NCBI GenBank assembly: GCA_946886865.1
Contig: CAMPJI010000043.1
Location: forward strand, 1 to 19,529
DNA from: an uncultured Lysobacterales bacterium
Lineage (GTDB): Bacteria; Pseudomonadota; Gammaproteobacteria; Xanthomonadales; Xanthomonadaceae
Reading direction: 5' to 3'
DNA length: 19,529 bases
In this document: piece after piece, positions 7,366-15,003 of the stretch
How the letters are laid out: each line of letters begins with the position of its first letter
How positions within the stretch are numbered: the stretch's first letter is position 1
Position numbers and translations under genes: made by a program
The notes under the pieces: generated by a model
What the model was told of the DNA's origin: nothing
Database searches by the model: none
The model's input: the letters and a program-made list of their open reading frames with translations, nothing else

Positions 7366-8385
7366 ATGCACCAGTGGTATTTCCATTCCGGCAGCGATGC
7401 CAGCCGCATCGGCCCGCTGGACGAGGACGCCGCGCGCGAGCACGCCCGCCGCCATCCCGATGCACGCTGCTGGCGCGAGGGCTTCGCCGACTGGATGCCC
7501 GTGCGCTCGGTGCCGGAACTGGCCGTCACCCCCTCGGGCCCGCCGCCGCACCTGCCGGCCGTTCCGTCCGGCGGCGCCAGCCGCAGCGACGAAGTCGACT
7601 ACCGCATCGTCGGCAATGACATGCCGTTCGTGGAGGTCGAGCTGGACCCGGGCGAAAGCGCCATCGCCGAGGCCGGCGCGCTGATGTACAAGGACGCGTC
7701 CGTGCAGATGGACACCGTGTTCGGCGACGGCCGCCACAGCGGCCAGGGCGGCGGTTTCATGGACAAGCTGCTTTCGGCCGGCAAGCGCGTGATCACCGGC
7801 GAGAGCCTGTTCACCACGATGTACACGCACACCGGCAGCGGCAAGGCGCGCGTGGCGTTCGCCGCGCCCTACCCGGGCACGGTGGTGGCGATGAAGCTGT
7901 CCGAGCACGGCGGCCGCCTGATCTGCCAGAAGGACAGCTTCCTGGCCGGCGCGCGCGGCGTGGCCATCGGCATCCACTTCCAGCGCAAGATCCTCACCGG
8001 CCTGTTCGGCGGCGAGGGCTTCATCATGCAGAAGCTCGAGGGCGACGGCTGGGTGTTCGTGCACGCCGGCGGCACGCTGGTGGAGTACGACCTCAAGCCC
8101 GGCGAGCGCCTGGACGTGGACACCGGTTGCGTCATGGCCTTCCACGACAGCGTGCAGATGGACGTGCGCGCGGTCGGCGGCATCAAGAGCATGCTGTTCG
8201 GCGGCGAAGGCGTGTTCCTGGCCTCGCTCACCGGGCCGGGCAAGGTCTGGCTGCAGTCGCTGCCGTTCTCGCGCATGGCCGGCCGCATGCTGGCCGCGGC
8301 GCCGCAGGCCGGCGGGCAGGACCGCGGCGAGGGCTCGATGCTCGGCGGACTCGGTCGGCTGCTGGACGGGGACAACCGGTTCTAG
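7366..8385 (+). CDS. GYF_2 (DUF4339) + AIM24/TIGR00266 family protein
   Basis: The product has 339 residues. The N-terminal GYF_2-like domain (about 3-50) shows WYF, GPL and W-R-EGFADWMPV landmarks, a small module usually linked to binding of proline-rich peptides. A linker (51-75) is rich in Pro, Ser and Gly. The AIM24 domain (about 77-305) is a Gly-rich beta fold, with AEAGALMYKD (101-110), TGESLFTT (144-151), a KDSFLAGARGV segment (189-199) and FGGEGVFLASLTGPGKVWLQ (278-297). No signal peptide or membrane helix is seen, so the protein is probably cytoplasmic. The ATG at 7366 has AGGA at 7354-7357, 8 nt away, which favours it over upstream in-frame codons. The biochemical function of bacterial AIM24 proteins is not established; none is claimed here. 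Confidence 0.88.
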   Translation: MHQWYFHSGSDASRIGPLDEDAAREHARRHPDARCWREGFADWMPVRSVPELAVTPSGPPPHLPAVPSGGASRSDEVDYRIVGNDMPFVEVELDPGESAIAEAGALMYKDASVQMDTVFGDGRHSGQGGGFMDKLLSAGKRVITGESLFTTMYTHTGSGKARVAFAAPYPGTVVAMKLSEHGGRLICQKDSFLAGARGVAIGIHFQRKILTGLFGGEGFIMQKLEGDGWVFVHAGGTLVEYDLKPGERLDVDTGCVMAFHDSVQMDVRAVGGIKSMLFGGEGVFLASLTGPGKVWLQSLPFSRMAGRMLAAAPQAGGQDRGEGSMLGGLGRLLDGDNRF

Positions 8386-8403
8386 GGGCCAGGCGCTCCG
8401 GAG

Positions 8404-8457
8404 CCGTCATTCCGTCATTAAGGTCAACGTGGGTCCCAGCGTTCGCTGGGACGACGG
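8404..8457. repeat. Short palindromic intergenic repeat (CCGTCATTCC type)
   Basis: The element begins CCGTCATTCC (8404-8413) and ends GGGACGACGG (8448-8457), which are imperfect inverted ends. Inside is a perfect 9-bp hairpin: GTCCCAGCG (8433-8441), 2-nt loop, CGCTGGGAC (8444-8452). It lies just after the AIM24 gene. A related element lies after the patatin gene. It resembles the GATTCCCGC...GCGGGAATGACGG repeats of xanthomonads. The hairpin could double as a terminator, though no T-run follows. Confidence 0.6.
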
Positions 8458-8569
8458 CGATCAGCGTGTATGCGTGCCGTCCGGCTCGCCTGCAAACCCC
8501 TGCATGGCAGTCGGACGCCGTTCGGGCGCGACCGGCTATCCTCCGCGCGCTTTGTTCCCGGACCGTCCC

Positions 8570-9589
8570 ATGACCGTTTCAAACCGCCTGCGCCTGGCGT
8601 CGCTGTGCGCCGCTGCCGCCCTGCTGGCCGCCTGCGGCGGCGGCGACACCGTGCGCCCGACGCCGCCGGCCCCGGCGCAACCCGTCGTGGCGCCCAAGCC
8701 CAAGCCGGTGCGCATCGGCCTGGCGCTGGGCGGCGGCGCGGCCAAGGGCTTCGCGCACATCGGCGTGATCAAGATGCTGGAGGCCAACGGCATCACGCCG
8801 CACGTGGTCAGCGGCACCAGCGCCGGCAGCGTGGTGGGTGCGCTGTACGCCAGCGGCATGGATCCGTTCGCGCTGCAGGAAAAGGCCGTGGCACTGGACG
8901 AGTCCAGCATCCGCGACGTGCGGTTGTTTTCCGGCGGGCTGGTGCAGGGCCAGGCGCTGCAGGACTACGTCAACGCGCAGGTCGGCCACCGGCCGATCCA
9001 GTCGCTGTCCAAGCCGTTCGCGGCCGTCACCACGTGGCTGGAAACCGGTGAGCGCTCGGTGTTCGTGCGCGGCAACACCGGCCAGGCGGTGCGCGCGTCC
9101 AGCGCGGTGCCGGGCGTGTTCGAGCCGGTGCGCATCGGCGAGCGCAGCTTCGTCGACGGCGGCGTGGTCAGCCCGGTGCCGGTGGACGCGGCGCGCCAAC
9201 TGGGCGCCGACTACGTGATCGCCGTGGACATCTCCAGCAAGGCCAGCGGCACCACGCCTACGCACCTGCTGGGCGTGGTCAACCAGTCGATTGCGATCAT
9301 GGGCCAGACGCTGGGCAAGCAGGAACTGGCGCGCGCCGACGTGGTCATCCGGCCCGCGGTCAACGACATCGGGCCGGCGGATTTCGAGCAGCGCAACGCC
9401 GCGATCCTGGCCGGTGAGCGCGCCGCGCTGGCGGCGTTGCCGCAGATCAGGAAGGACCTCGCCGCCGAGCGTGCGCGACGCGTCGCGGCACTGGCACCCA
9501 AACCGGTGCCGAAGGCGCCGGAGCCCGAGTGCGAGAAGAGCTGGGTCGGGGCGATCAATCCGTTCGGGAAGGACTGCGCGGACGATTGA
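8570..9589 (+). CDS. Patatin-like phospholipase family lipoprotein (RssA-like)
   Basis: The product has 339 residues. The signal peptide ends ALLAAC with lipobox Cys22, followed by a Gly/Pro-rich linker (23-46). The patatin domain covers about 47-260. It carries the oxyanion loop GGGAAKG (54-60), the nucleophile motif GTSAG (82-86, Ser84) and the catalytic DGG (196-198, Asp196), so the Ser-Asp dyad is complete. The family hydrolyses acyl esters of phospholipids or related lipids; the substrate is not known. Lipid anchoring implies a periplasmic site. The C-terminal part (about 260-339) has a conserved Cys pair (near 327 and 337). I chose the ATG at 8570 because the signal peptide starts there. 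A TATCCT hexamer 27 nt upstream is a possible -10. The gene is monocistronic, flanked by repeats on both sides. Confidence 0.9.
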   Translation: MTVSNRLRLASLCAAAALLAACGGGDTVRPTPPAPAQPVVAPKPKPVRIGLALGGGAAKGFAHIGVIKMLEANGITPHVVSGTSAGSVVGALYASGMDPFALQEKAVALDESSIRDVRLFSGGLVQGQALQDYVNAQVGHRPIQSLSKPFAAVTTWLETGERSVFVRGNTGQAVRASSAVPGVFEPVRIGERSFVDGGVVSPVPVDAARQLGADYVIAVDISSKASGTTPTHLLGVVNQSIAIMGQTLGKQELARADVVIRPAVNDIGPADFEQRNAAILAGERAALAALPQIRKDLAAERARRVAALAPKPVPKAPEPECEKSWVGAINPFGKDCADD

Positions 9590-9628
9590 CGGGGCGTAGG
9601 TCGCTCTGGTGCACGGCGGACACCCCTC

Positions 9629-9751
9629 CGTCATCCCCCAAAGGCGACGTCGGTTTTCCCTGGGTGCATGCGTCTACGTCCCATGCGTTCGATACGCCCG
9701 GCTCCCTGAAACGGCAACGCCCATGGATTCCCGCCTTCGCGGGAATGACGG
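9629..9751. repeat. Intergenic repeat with CCGTCATCCC ... GGGAATGACGG ends
   Basis: The left end CCGTCATCCC (9629-9638) and right end GGGAATGACGG (9741-9751) are near inverted repeats. The right end includes a perfect 8-bp hairpin: ATTCCCGC (9727-9734), loop CTTC, GCGGGAAT (9739-9746). The left hairpin is degraded. This fills most of the 191-nt gap between the convergent patatin and Lrp genes and is related to the element after the AIM24 gene. It is probably a decayed non-autonomous dispersed repeat. Confidence 0.6.
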
Positions 9752-9780
9752 CTTGAGAAGAGGGCCGAATTCTCGGCCTC

Positions 9781-10266
9781 TCAACTCGCCTCCCGCGACC
9801 CCACCGGCACCCCGCCGAACGCCTTCACCGTGCGCAGCACGAAGCTGGAATTGACGTCGGCCACGCCGCTGGCGTTGAGCAGGCGGTCCAGCAGGAAGCG
9901 CGAGAAGTGGTCCAGGTCGCGCACCACGACGTGCAGCAGGTAGTCCATGTCGCCGGTCAGCGCGTGGCAGGCGACCACTTCATCCCAGCGCGCGATGGCG
10001 TCCACGAAGCGGCCGACGTGCTCGACGTCGTGCTTCTCCAGCTGCACGCGCACGAACGCCTGCAGCCCCAGGCCCACGCGCTCGGGGTCGACCTCGGCGC
10101 GGTAGCCGGCGATCACGCCCTCGCGCTCCAGCCGCTGCACCCGGCGCAGGCAGGCCGAGGGCGAGAGATGCACGCGCTCGGCCAGCTCGGCGTTGGTCAG
10201 CCGGCCCGCGCGTTGCAGTTCGGCGAGCAGTTGCAGGTCGATGCGGTCCAGCGCGGCTTCACGCAC
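9781..10266 (-). CDS. Lrp/AsnC family transcriptional regulator
   Basis: The product has 161 residues, typical of the family. The N-terminal winged HTH (about 6-55) includes LDRIDLQLLAELQRAGR and NAELAERVHLSPSACLRRVQ. The C-terminal RAM ligand-binding domain (about 66-142) includes the GDMDYLLHVVVRDLDHF stretch. Lrp proteins form dimers and octamers that sense amino acids. The start codon is GTG at 10266, supported by AGGTGA (10278-10273 on the minus strand) with 6-nt spacing. It is divergent from phhA across 129 bp, so it probably controls phhA and itself in response to phenylalanine or a related amino acid. That effector is inferred from context only. Confidence 0.9.
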   Translation of the reverse strand: MREAALDRIDLQLLAELQRAGRLTNAELAERVHLSPSACLRRVQRLEREGVIAGYRAEVDPERVGLGLQAFVRVQLEKHDVEHVGRFVDAIARWDEVVACHALTGDMDYLLHVVVRDLDHFSRFLLDRLLNASGVADVNSSFVLRTVKAFGGVPVGSREAS

Positions 10267-10395
10267 GGTTGTTCACCTGAATTGCAAATTGGCGCAAGGA
10301 TGGTGCGCCATGCCGCGCCTCCGACGCAACAACGCAACCCCGTTGCGCGCCAACGGCGCTACGCTGGATGACCACCCGAGGTACGGAGACCTGCC
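10267..10395. promoter_or_regulatory. Shared Lrp/phhA divergent control region with two inverted repeats
   Basis: Two perfect inverted repeats stand out: TGGCGCA (10290-10296), 7 nt, TGCGCCA (10304-10310); and CGCAAC (10333-10338), 3 nt, GTTGCG (10342-10347). Both are candidate operators for the adjacent Lrp-type regulator. A weak -10-like TACGCT (10360-10365) and GGAG (10385-10388, 7 nt before the ATG) serve phhA. Confidence 0.45.
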
Positions 10396-11289
10396 ATGAG
10401 CGCCACCGCCCCCCGCCGCGTCGAGAACCTCCAGACCGACAAGGGCAAGGTCCCGGTCTACGCCACCGGCATCATCGAGCAGCCCTGGGACGACTACGGC
10501 GACGAGGACCACGCGACGTGGGCCACCTTGTATGCGCGCCAGCGCGAGGTGCTGAAGGGCCGCGCCTGCGACGAGTTCATCGCCGCGCAGGACGCCATGG
10601 GCATGACGCCCGACCGCATCCCCAAGTTCGCCGAGCTCAACGAGGTGCTGTCCAAGGCCACCGGCTGGACGCTGATCGGCGTGGAAGGCCTGCTGCCGGA
10701 GCTCGATTTCTTCGACCACCTCGCCAACCGCCGCTTCCCGGTGACGTGGTGGATCCGGCGCCCGGACCAGATCGACTACATCGAAGAGCCCGACCTGTTC
10801 CACGACCTGTTCGGCCACGTGCCGCTGCTGATGATCCCGGTGTTCGCCGACTACATGGAGGCGTACGGCCGTGGCGGCGTGAAAGCCCACGCGATCGGCA
10901 CCGACGCGCTGCAGAACCTGACGCGGCTGTACTGGTACACGGTCGAGTTCGGCCTGATCCGCCAGAAGGACGGCCTGCGCATCTACGGCAGCGGCATCGT
11001 GTCGTCGAAGGGCGAGTCGATCCATTGCCTGGAGAGCGACGCGCCCAACCGGATCGGGTTCGACCTGGAGCGGATCATGCGCACCCGCTACCGCATCGAC
11101 ACCTACCAGAAGACGTATTTCGTGATCGACAGCTTCGAGCAGCTGATGGACGCGACGCGCCCGGACTTCACCCCGATCTACGAGAAGCTGGCGACGCTCG
11201 ATTCGATCCCGGCCGGCACCGTGCTGGAGACCGACCGCGTGTTCAACCGCGGCACCGGCGAAGGCTGGGAGACCGGCGGCGACGTCTGA
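10396..11289 (+). CDS. phhA: Phenylalanine 4-monooxygenase (phenylalanine hydroxylase)
   Basis: PhhA converts L-phenylalanine to L-tyrosine with O2 and tetrahydropterin, using a non-haem Fe(II). The 297-residue length fits bacterial single-domain enzymes. The iron facial triad is visible: His136 and His141 in FHDLFGHVP (135-143) and Glu184 in YWYTVEFGL (179-187). The pterin-side segment is GVEGLLPELDFFDHLANRRF (95-114). The conserved C-terminal part includes YQKTYFVIDSFEQL. There is no N-terminal ACT regulatory domain, as is usual in bacteria. The ATG has GGAG 7 nt upstream. It is divergent from the Lrp-type gene. No pterin carbinolamine dehydratase (phhB) is adjacent in this window. Confidence 0.96.
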   Translation: MSATAPRRVENLQTDKGKVPVYATGIIEQPWDDYGDEDHATWATLYARQREVLKGRACDEFIAAQDAMGMTPDRIPKFAELNEVLSKATGWTLIGVEGLLPELDFFDHLANRRFPVTWWIRRPDQIDYIEEPDLFHDLFGHVPLLMIPVFADYMEAYGRGGVKAHAIGTDALQNLTRLYWYTVEFGLIRQKDGLRIYGSGIVSSKGESIHCLESDAPNRIGFDLERIMRTRYRIDTYQKTYFVIDSFEQLMDATRPDFTPIYEKLATLDSIPAGTVLETDRVFNRGTGEGWETGGDV

Positions 11290-11332
11290 CCCGCGACGCG
11301 GGTCGCGAGCACCCTGGTCGCGCAAGACCCGC
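11288..11332. terminator. Hairpin(s) between convergent phhA and the iron operon
   Basis: GACCCGC (11288-11294) and GCGGGTC (11298-11304) form a 7-bp stem with a 3-nt loop overlapping the phhA stop codon. A second GACCCGC (11326-11332) can pair with the same GCGGGTC, giving two alternative structures. The position between convergent genes suits a bidirectional terminator, but there is no T-tract, so confidence is low. Confidence 0.35.
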
Positions 11333-11341
11333 GCGTGCGGT

Positions 11342-11461
11342 TCAGCGCGCGAATTCCTGCGGCAGCAGCACGAACGCGACGATCACCAGCGCCAGGCACA
11401 GCCAGCGCCACCACCCCATGCCGCGCCAAGCCACCTTCCAGGCATCGCGGGGGGCGGTCAT
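11342..11461 (-). CDS. 39-residue single-helix membrane peptide at end of iron operon
   Basis: I translated this by hand. The 39-residue product starts MTAPRDAWKVAWRGMGWWRW, followed by a hydrophobic helix (about 20-34, including LCLALVIVAFVLLP) and the end QEFAR. It has a basic, Trp-rich N-terminus and one membrane helix, so it is likely an inner-membrane peptide with N-in topology. The ATG overlaps the PepSY-TM stop codon as ATGA (11461-11458), a classic translational coupling arrangement. GAGG lies about 10 nt upstream. Codons are strongly GC3-biased like real neighbours. I do not recognise a family. Small membrane proteins often accompany PepSY-TM proteins in iron operons, so a helper role for that protein is plausible but unproven. 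Confidence 0.6.
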   Translation of the reverse strand: MTAPRDAWKVAWRGMGWWRWLCLALVIVAFVLLPQEFAR

Positions 11462-12666
11462 GGACGCATCGCCTCACGGTCCGCCTGCGGGGCGGCCGCG
11501 CGCTGACCCGCGTGCCTGGCCGCCTTGCGCGCCGCGGCGCGCAGCGCGTCCGCCACGCGCAGGCCATAGAGATAGGCGCCGGTCACGCTGAGCGCGGTCA
11601 GCAGCAGGCCGAACACGAACCAGATGAGCTGCGTCGCCAGGCCGCCGAACGTGCCGAAGTGCAGCGGGTCGGCCATCTCCGAGATGCGATGGTGGATGCC
11701 CATCTCCGTGCCGGCGCGGCGACCGGTGACGTTGACACCCGTGGGATCGAAGCCGAGCGCGTTGGCGCGGTCGCGCACCAGCCAGGCCTCGGCCTGGCCT
11801 TCAATCACGATGCCGCGCCCGGAAAGTGCAAGGCGCCGAACCTCGAGCCCGGGCCACTGGGCACGTGCGCCCGCGACGGCGCGGTCGATGGCGGCGGGGG
11901 TGACTGGGGGCGTACGTGCGGGCGCCGCCTCGACGGTTGCCGCATCTTCCGCGCGCTCGGCCAGCACGTCCGGCTGCCCGCCGGCACCGCCGCCGAGCGA
12001 CTCGACCAGGTACCACACGCCGGTGGCGGCGATCAGGGCGATGAACCAGAGGCTCCACACGCCCGCGAGCCGATGCACGTCGCCCCAGAAGCGACGCTGG
12101 CGTTCCGGGCGCGGCATCGAGAAGAAGCCGCGCCACCAGTGCCGGTAGATCACCAGGCTGGTGACCAGCGTGACCAGCAGCGCGATGGCGAGCGCCGACA
12201 CGATCGGCACGCCGAGCTTCACCGGCATCATCAGGTGGCGATGCGTGTTGCGCAGGAAACGCTGCGCGTTGAACCAGTGCGTGTCGCCGGTGACCTCGCC
12301 GCGGTAGGGGTCGACCCAGACGAAGCGCAGCCGGCCCTGGTCGGTCTCCATGCTCGCCATCGCCGCCGACCGCGGGCCCTTGGGCGCGGACAAGCCGTTG
12401 AATTCCCACGTCGGGTACGCGCGCTGCACGGCGCCCACCATCGCACCCCAGCTGGCGCGTTCGGTCGCCGGCGATACGCGCATCTCCTCGTGCAGCACCC
12501 AGTCGATCTCGTGCGAGAACACCGCGAGGGTGCCGGTGAAGCAGACGAACGCCATCAGCACGCACAGCTTCAGGCCCACCCAGCTGTGCAGGTCGAACCA
12601 CACGCGCCGGCCGCCCTTCTCGGGCGTGGCGGCGGCGGGGGCTGGCGATGGCGGGCCCGATGGCAT
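11458..12666 (-). CDS. PepSY-TM (PepSY-associated transmembrane) protein, iron-uptake linked
   Basis: The product has 402 residues with four membrane helices at about 31-51, 152-174, 201-221 and 341-366. Periplasmic loops lie between helices 1 and 2 and between 3 and 4, and the second carries a PepSY-like segment (about 255-325). Conserved His residues sit at helix borders: DLHSWVG (His27), NTHRHLMMP (His142, His144), DVHRLAGVW (His198) and PLHFGTFGG (His336). These could bind haem. Relatives such as FoxB and PiuB accompany siderophore receptors, and some are linked to ferric-siderophore reduction, so this may help release iron. It starts at the ATG at 12666, 23 nt after the receptor stop, with no clear Shine-Dalgarno sequence. 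The longer upstream frame overlaps the receptor gene and is rejected. Confidence 0.87.
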   Translation of the reverse strand: MPSGPPSPAPAAATPEKGGRRVWFDLHSWVGLKLCVLMAFVCFTGTLAVFSHEIDWVLHEEMRVSPATERASWGAMVGAVQRAYPTWEFNGLSAPKGPRSAAMASMETDQGRLRFVWVDPYRGEVTGDTHWFNAQRFLRNTHRHLMMPVKLGVPIVSALAIALLVTLVTSLVIYRHWWRGFFSMPRPERQRRFWGDVHRLAGVWSLWFIALIAATGVWYLVESLGGGAGGQPDVLAERAEDAATVEAAPARTPPVTPAAIDRAVAGARAQWPGLEVRRLALSGRGIVIEGQAEAWLVRDRANALGFDPTGVNVTGRRAGTEMGIHHRISEMADPLHFGTFGGLATQLIWFVFGLLLTALSVTGAYLYGLRVADALRAAARKAARHAGQRAAAPQADREAMRP

Positions 12667-12689
12667 GGCGGTGTCGGTCAGGGCATCGG

Positions 12690-14852
12690 TCAGAAGCGGT
12701 AGCGCGCCTGCAGGTACAGGCGGCGCGGCTCGCCGGGGAAGTGGCCGGTGCGCTCGATGAAGCCGCTGGCCGCGTAGACCTTGTCGAACAGGTTCTTGAC
12801 GTTGGCCTGGAAGGTCCAGTCGCGCCACTGCGTCTGCCAGCTGGCGTCGAAGATCGTGTAGGCCTTGACCGCCTGGCCTTCCAGCGAGACGCGGTCCCCG
12901 ACATGGTCGGCACCGAAGGCGATTGACGACGCGATCGCGGGCAGGTCGTAGCGCGTCCACAGGCCCAGCTTGTGGCGCGGCGCGTTGGCGAAGCGGTCGC
13001 TGTCTCCGGTGGTGTTGCCGGCCGCGGCCGGGTCACCTTCCAGCACGCGCGCGTCGTTGTAGCCGTAGGCGAGGTTGAGCACCCAGCGCTCGGTCAGGTC
13101 GGCGAGCAGGTCGAGTTCGAACCCGTCGCTGCGCACCAGGCCCAGCGCGGCCAGGTCGTCGACGCCGTCGTTGCCGGCGTCCAGCCCGGTGCCCTGCACC
13201 ACGTTGCTGCGCTCGATCCGGTACACCGCGCCGTTGAGGGTGATGCGTCCACCGGCGAGGCTGGACTTGGCGCCGAGTTCCCACTGGCGGCTGCGTTCGG
13301 GGTCGAACGGGCCGCCGGCCAGCGGGTTCTGGCTGCCGGCCGACTGCGGCACGAAGCCGGTCGCGGTGCTGGCGTAGAGGTTGAGCGCGTCGGTCGCCTC
13401 GAACGTCGTGCCCAGGCGCCACGTCAGGTCGTCGCCGTCCACCGCGGTGCCATCGATTCGGTTCTCGTCCTCGAAACGGTCCCAGCGCAGGCCGGCCAGC
13501 ACGTGCCAGCGGCCCAGGTCCATCTGGTCCTGCAGGTACAGGCCGTCCTGGCGGCTGCGTGTGCGCGTGGCCGGGCGGAACGGCAGCGTGTCCAGGCCGT
13601 AGTCGGCCGCGCCGCTCAGTCCGTACACCGGGTCGAACAGGTCCAGCCCCGGCACCGGCCCGCCGCGCTCCACGCCCACCGCGGTGCGGCCGATGAAATA
13701 GCTGTCCAGCTGCGACATCTCGCCGCCGAACAACAGGGTGTGATCGATGCCGCCGGTGGTGATATCGAGTGCCGCGTGGCCCGCCGCGGCGAGGCCTTCG
13801 ACGTCGCGCGCCTGGTCGCGGAACTCGCGCCACACCGTGCGACCGTCCCCGGCGATGCCGCGGGACTCGTGGTACTGCTGGCGCTCGGCGTTCTCGAACC
13901 ACCGCACCGCCAGGTTCACGTCGAGCGCATCGGTCGGCGCGGCGGTGTAGCGCGCCAGGCCGATGCGCGCGTCCAGGTCGAGGTAGTCGGTCGGCTCGTT
14001 GGTGTTCCACTCGCGGTCGGTCAGGAACACGCCGTCGTCGTTGGCCGGCACGCCGCGCAGGCGGTTGGCATCCAGCGCCTGCTGCAGGTCGGTGTACTGC
14101 AGCAGCAGCTCGCCGGTGTCGCCCATGTCGAACGCGAACCCGACATCGCCGATCAGGCTGTCCTGGGAGGTGTTGTTGCGGAAGCCGTCCTCGTGGTCGA
14201 TGTGCGCGCCGACGCGGTAGCGCACGCGGCCGGCGGTATCGAGCGGACCGGACGCCTCCACAGAGGCGGCGCCGTAGTCGAAGTTGCCCGCTTCCAGTCG
14301 CAGCTGGCGGTCGGTGTAGCGCGTCGGCTTCTTGGTGGCGTAGTTGATGACGCCGCCCGGGTCGCCCGAACCGTAGGCCGCGCCCGCCGGGCCCTTCAGC
14401 ACTTCGACGCGTTCGATGTTGAACAGCTGCGGCACCGAGAAGCCGGCGTAGGGGTCGCCGCGCAGGCCGTCGTACAGCACGTTTTCCTGGCGGAAGCCGC
14501 GCAGGGTCACGCCGGCGTAGCTGAAGAAGCTGATGCCGCTGATGTTGCGGTACAGGTCGGTGACCTGGCGCGCGGCCTGGTCGTCGATGAGCTCGCGGTT
14601 GATCACCTGCACCGACTGCGGGACCAGCTCCAGCGGCGTGTCGGTGCGCGTGGCCAGGCTGCTCGCCTCGACCTTGTACAGGCGCTGGGCGCGGCCGATG
14701 ACCTGCACGGTATCGAGGTCGGTGGCGCGGGTGTCCGCCTCCTCCGCCGCGGCGTCGGGATCGGGCCCGGTGCCGGCCTCCTGCGCGTGCAGCACGGCGG
14801 GGCCGGCGGCCAGGGCGGAAACGATGGCGAGGTGCAGCAGGCAGCGGGACAT
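12690..14852 (-). CDS. TonB-dependent siderophore receptor
   Basis: The product is a 720-residue outer-membrane receptor. The signal peptide is about 1-23 (LHA before Gln24). A TonB-box-like segment DLDTVQVIG (45-53) follows. The plug domain (about 72-178) includes PQSVQVINRELIDDQ and IERVEVLKGPAGAAYGSGDP (146-165). A 22-strand-type barrel runs to the C-terminus, which ends in RYRF with the terminal Phe expected of barrel proteins. Plug motifs fit the FhuA/FhuE-type siderophore receptor subfamily (TIGR01783). A hydroxamate ligand is possible but cannot be assigned. It is the first gene of the operon with the PepSY-TM protein and the 39-residue peptide. A Fur box covers its promoter, so it should be iron-repressed. 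There is no AraC-type or FecIR regulator nearby. Confidence 0.95.
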   Translation of the reverse strand: MSRCLLHLAIVSALAAGPAVLHAQEAGTGPDPDAAAEEADTRATDLDTVQVIGRAQRLYKVEASSLATRTDTPLELVPQSVQVINRELIDDQAARQVTDLYRNISGISFFSYAGVTLRGFRQENVLYDGLRGDPYAGFSVPQLFNIERVEVLKGPAGAAYGSGDPGGVINYATKKPTRYTDRQLRLEAGNFDYGAASVEASGPLDTAGRVRYRVGAHIDHEDGFRNNTSQDSLIGDVGFAFDMGDTGELLLQYTDLQQALDANRLRGVPANDDGVFLTDREWNTNEPTDYLDLDARIGLARYTAAPTDALDVNLAVRWFENAERQQYHESRGIAGDGRTVWREFRDQARDVEGLAAAGHAALDITTGGIDHTLLFGGEMSQLDSYFIGRTAVGVERGGPVPGLDLFDPVYGLSGAADYGLDTLPFRPATRTRSRQDGLYLQDQMDLGRWHVLAGLRWDRFEDENRIDGTAVDGDDLTWRLGTTFEATDALNLYASTATGFVPQSAGSQNPLAGGPFDPERSRQWELGAKSSLAGGRITLNGAVYRIERSNVVQGTGLDAGNDGVDDLAALGLVRSDGFELDLLADLTERWVLNLAYGYNDARVLEGDPAAAGNTTGDSDRFANAPRHKLGLWTRYDLPAIASSIAFGADHVGDRVSLEGQAVKAYTIFDASWQTQWRDWTFQANVKNLFDKVYAASGFIERTGHFPGEPRRLYLQARYRF

Positions 14853-14881
14853 GGCGAGGGGCCGGTTATGGAAAGCGCGCC

Positions 14882-14910
14882 ATGATAATGAGAATAATTC
14901 TTGTTAGCAA
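14882..14910 (-). promoter_or_regulatory. Sigma-70 promoter of the siderophore receptor operon
   Basis: On the minus strand, -35 TTGCTA (14910-14905) and -10 TATCAT (14887-14882) are separated by exactly 17 nt. The receptor ATG is 29 nt downstream of the -10. The Fur box overlaps the spacer and the -10, an arrangement that suits simple repression by Fur-Fe2+. Confidence 0.7.
14884..14902. promoter_or_regulatory. Fur box
   Basis: GATAATGAGAATAATTCTT closely follows the 19-bp Fur consensus GATAATGATAATCATTATC. It contains the perfect palindrome AGAATAATTCT (14891-14901). The site is strikingly AT-rich in a GC-rich genome. It overlaps the operon promoter and lies 32-50 nt before the receptor ATG. 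Confidence 0.85.
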
Positions 14911-15003
14911 AATCCCGTCACGGACCCGTCGCGTGGTTTACACCGCCCGGTCACGGGTCGATCCCCAAGATGCGCGGCCTTCTCAGCCCCTGCGACGCCC
15001 CCG

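Noticed and set aside
12972..14885. 637-residue plus-strand open frame opposite the siderophore receptor
   Set aside because: It is the antisense of a clear TonB receptor. Its product is low-complexity (Val, Ala, Arg, Gln, His) and it lacks any motif; long antisense frames are expected at this GC.
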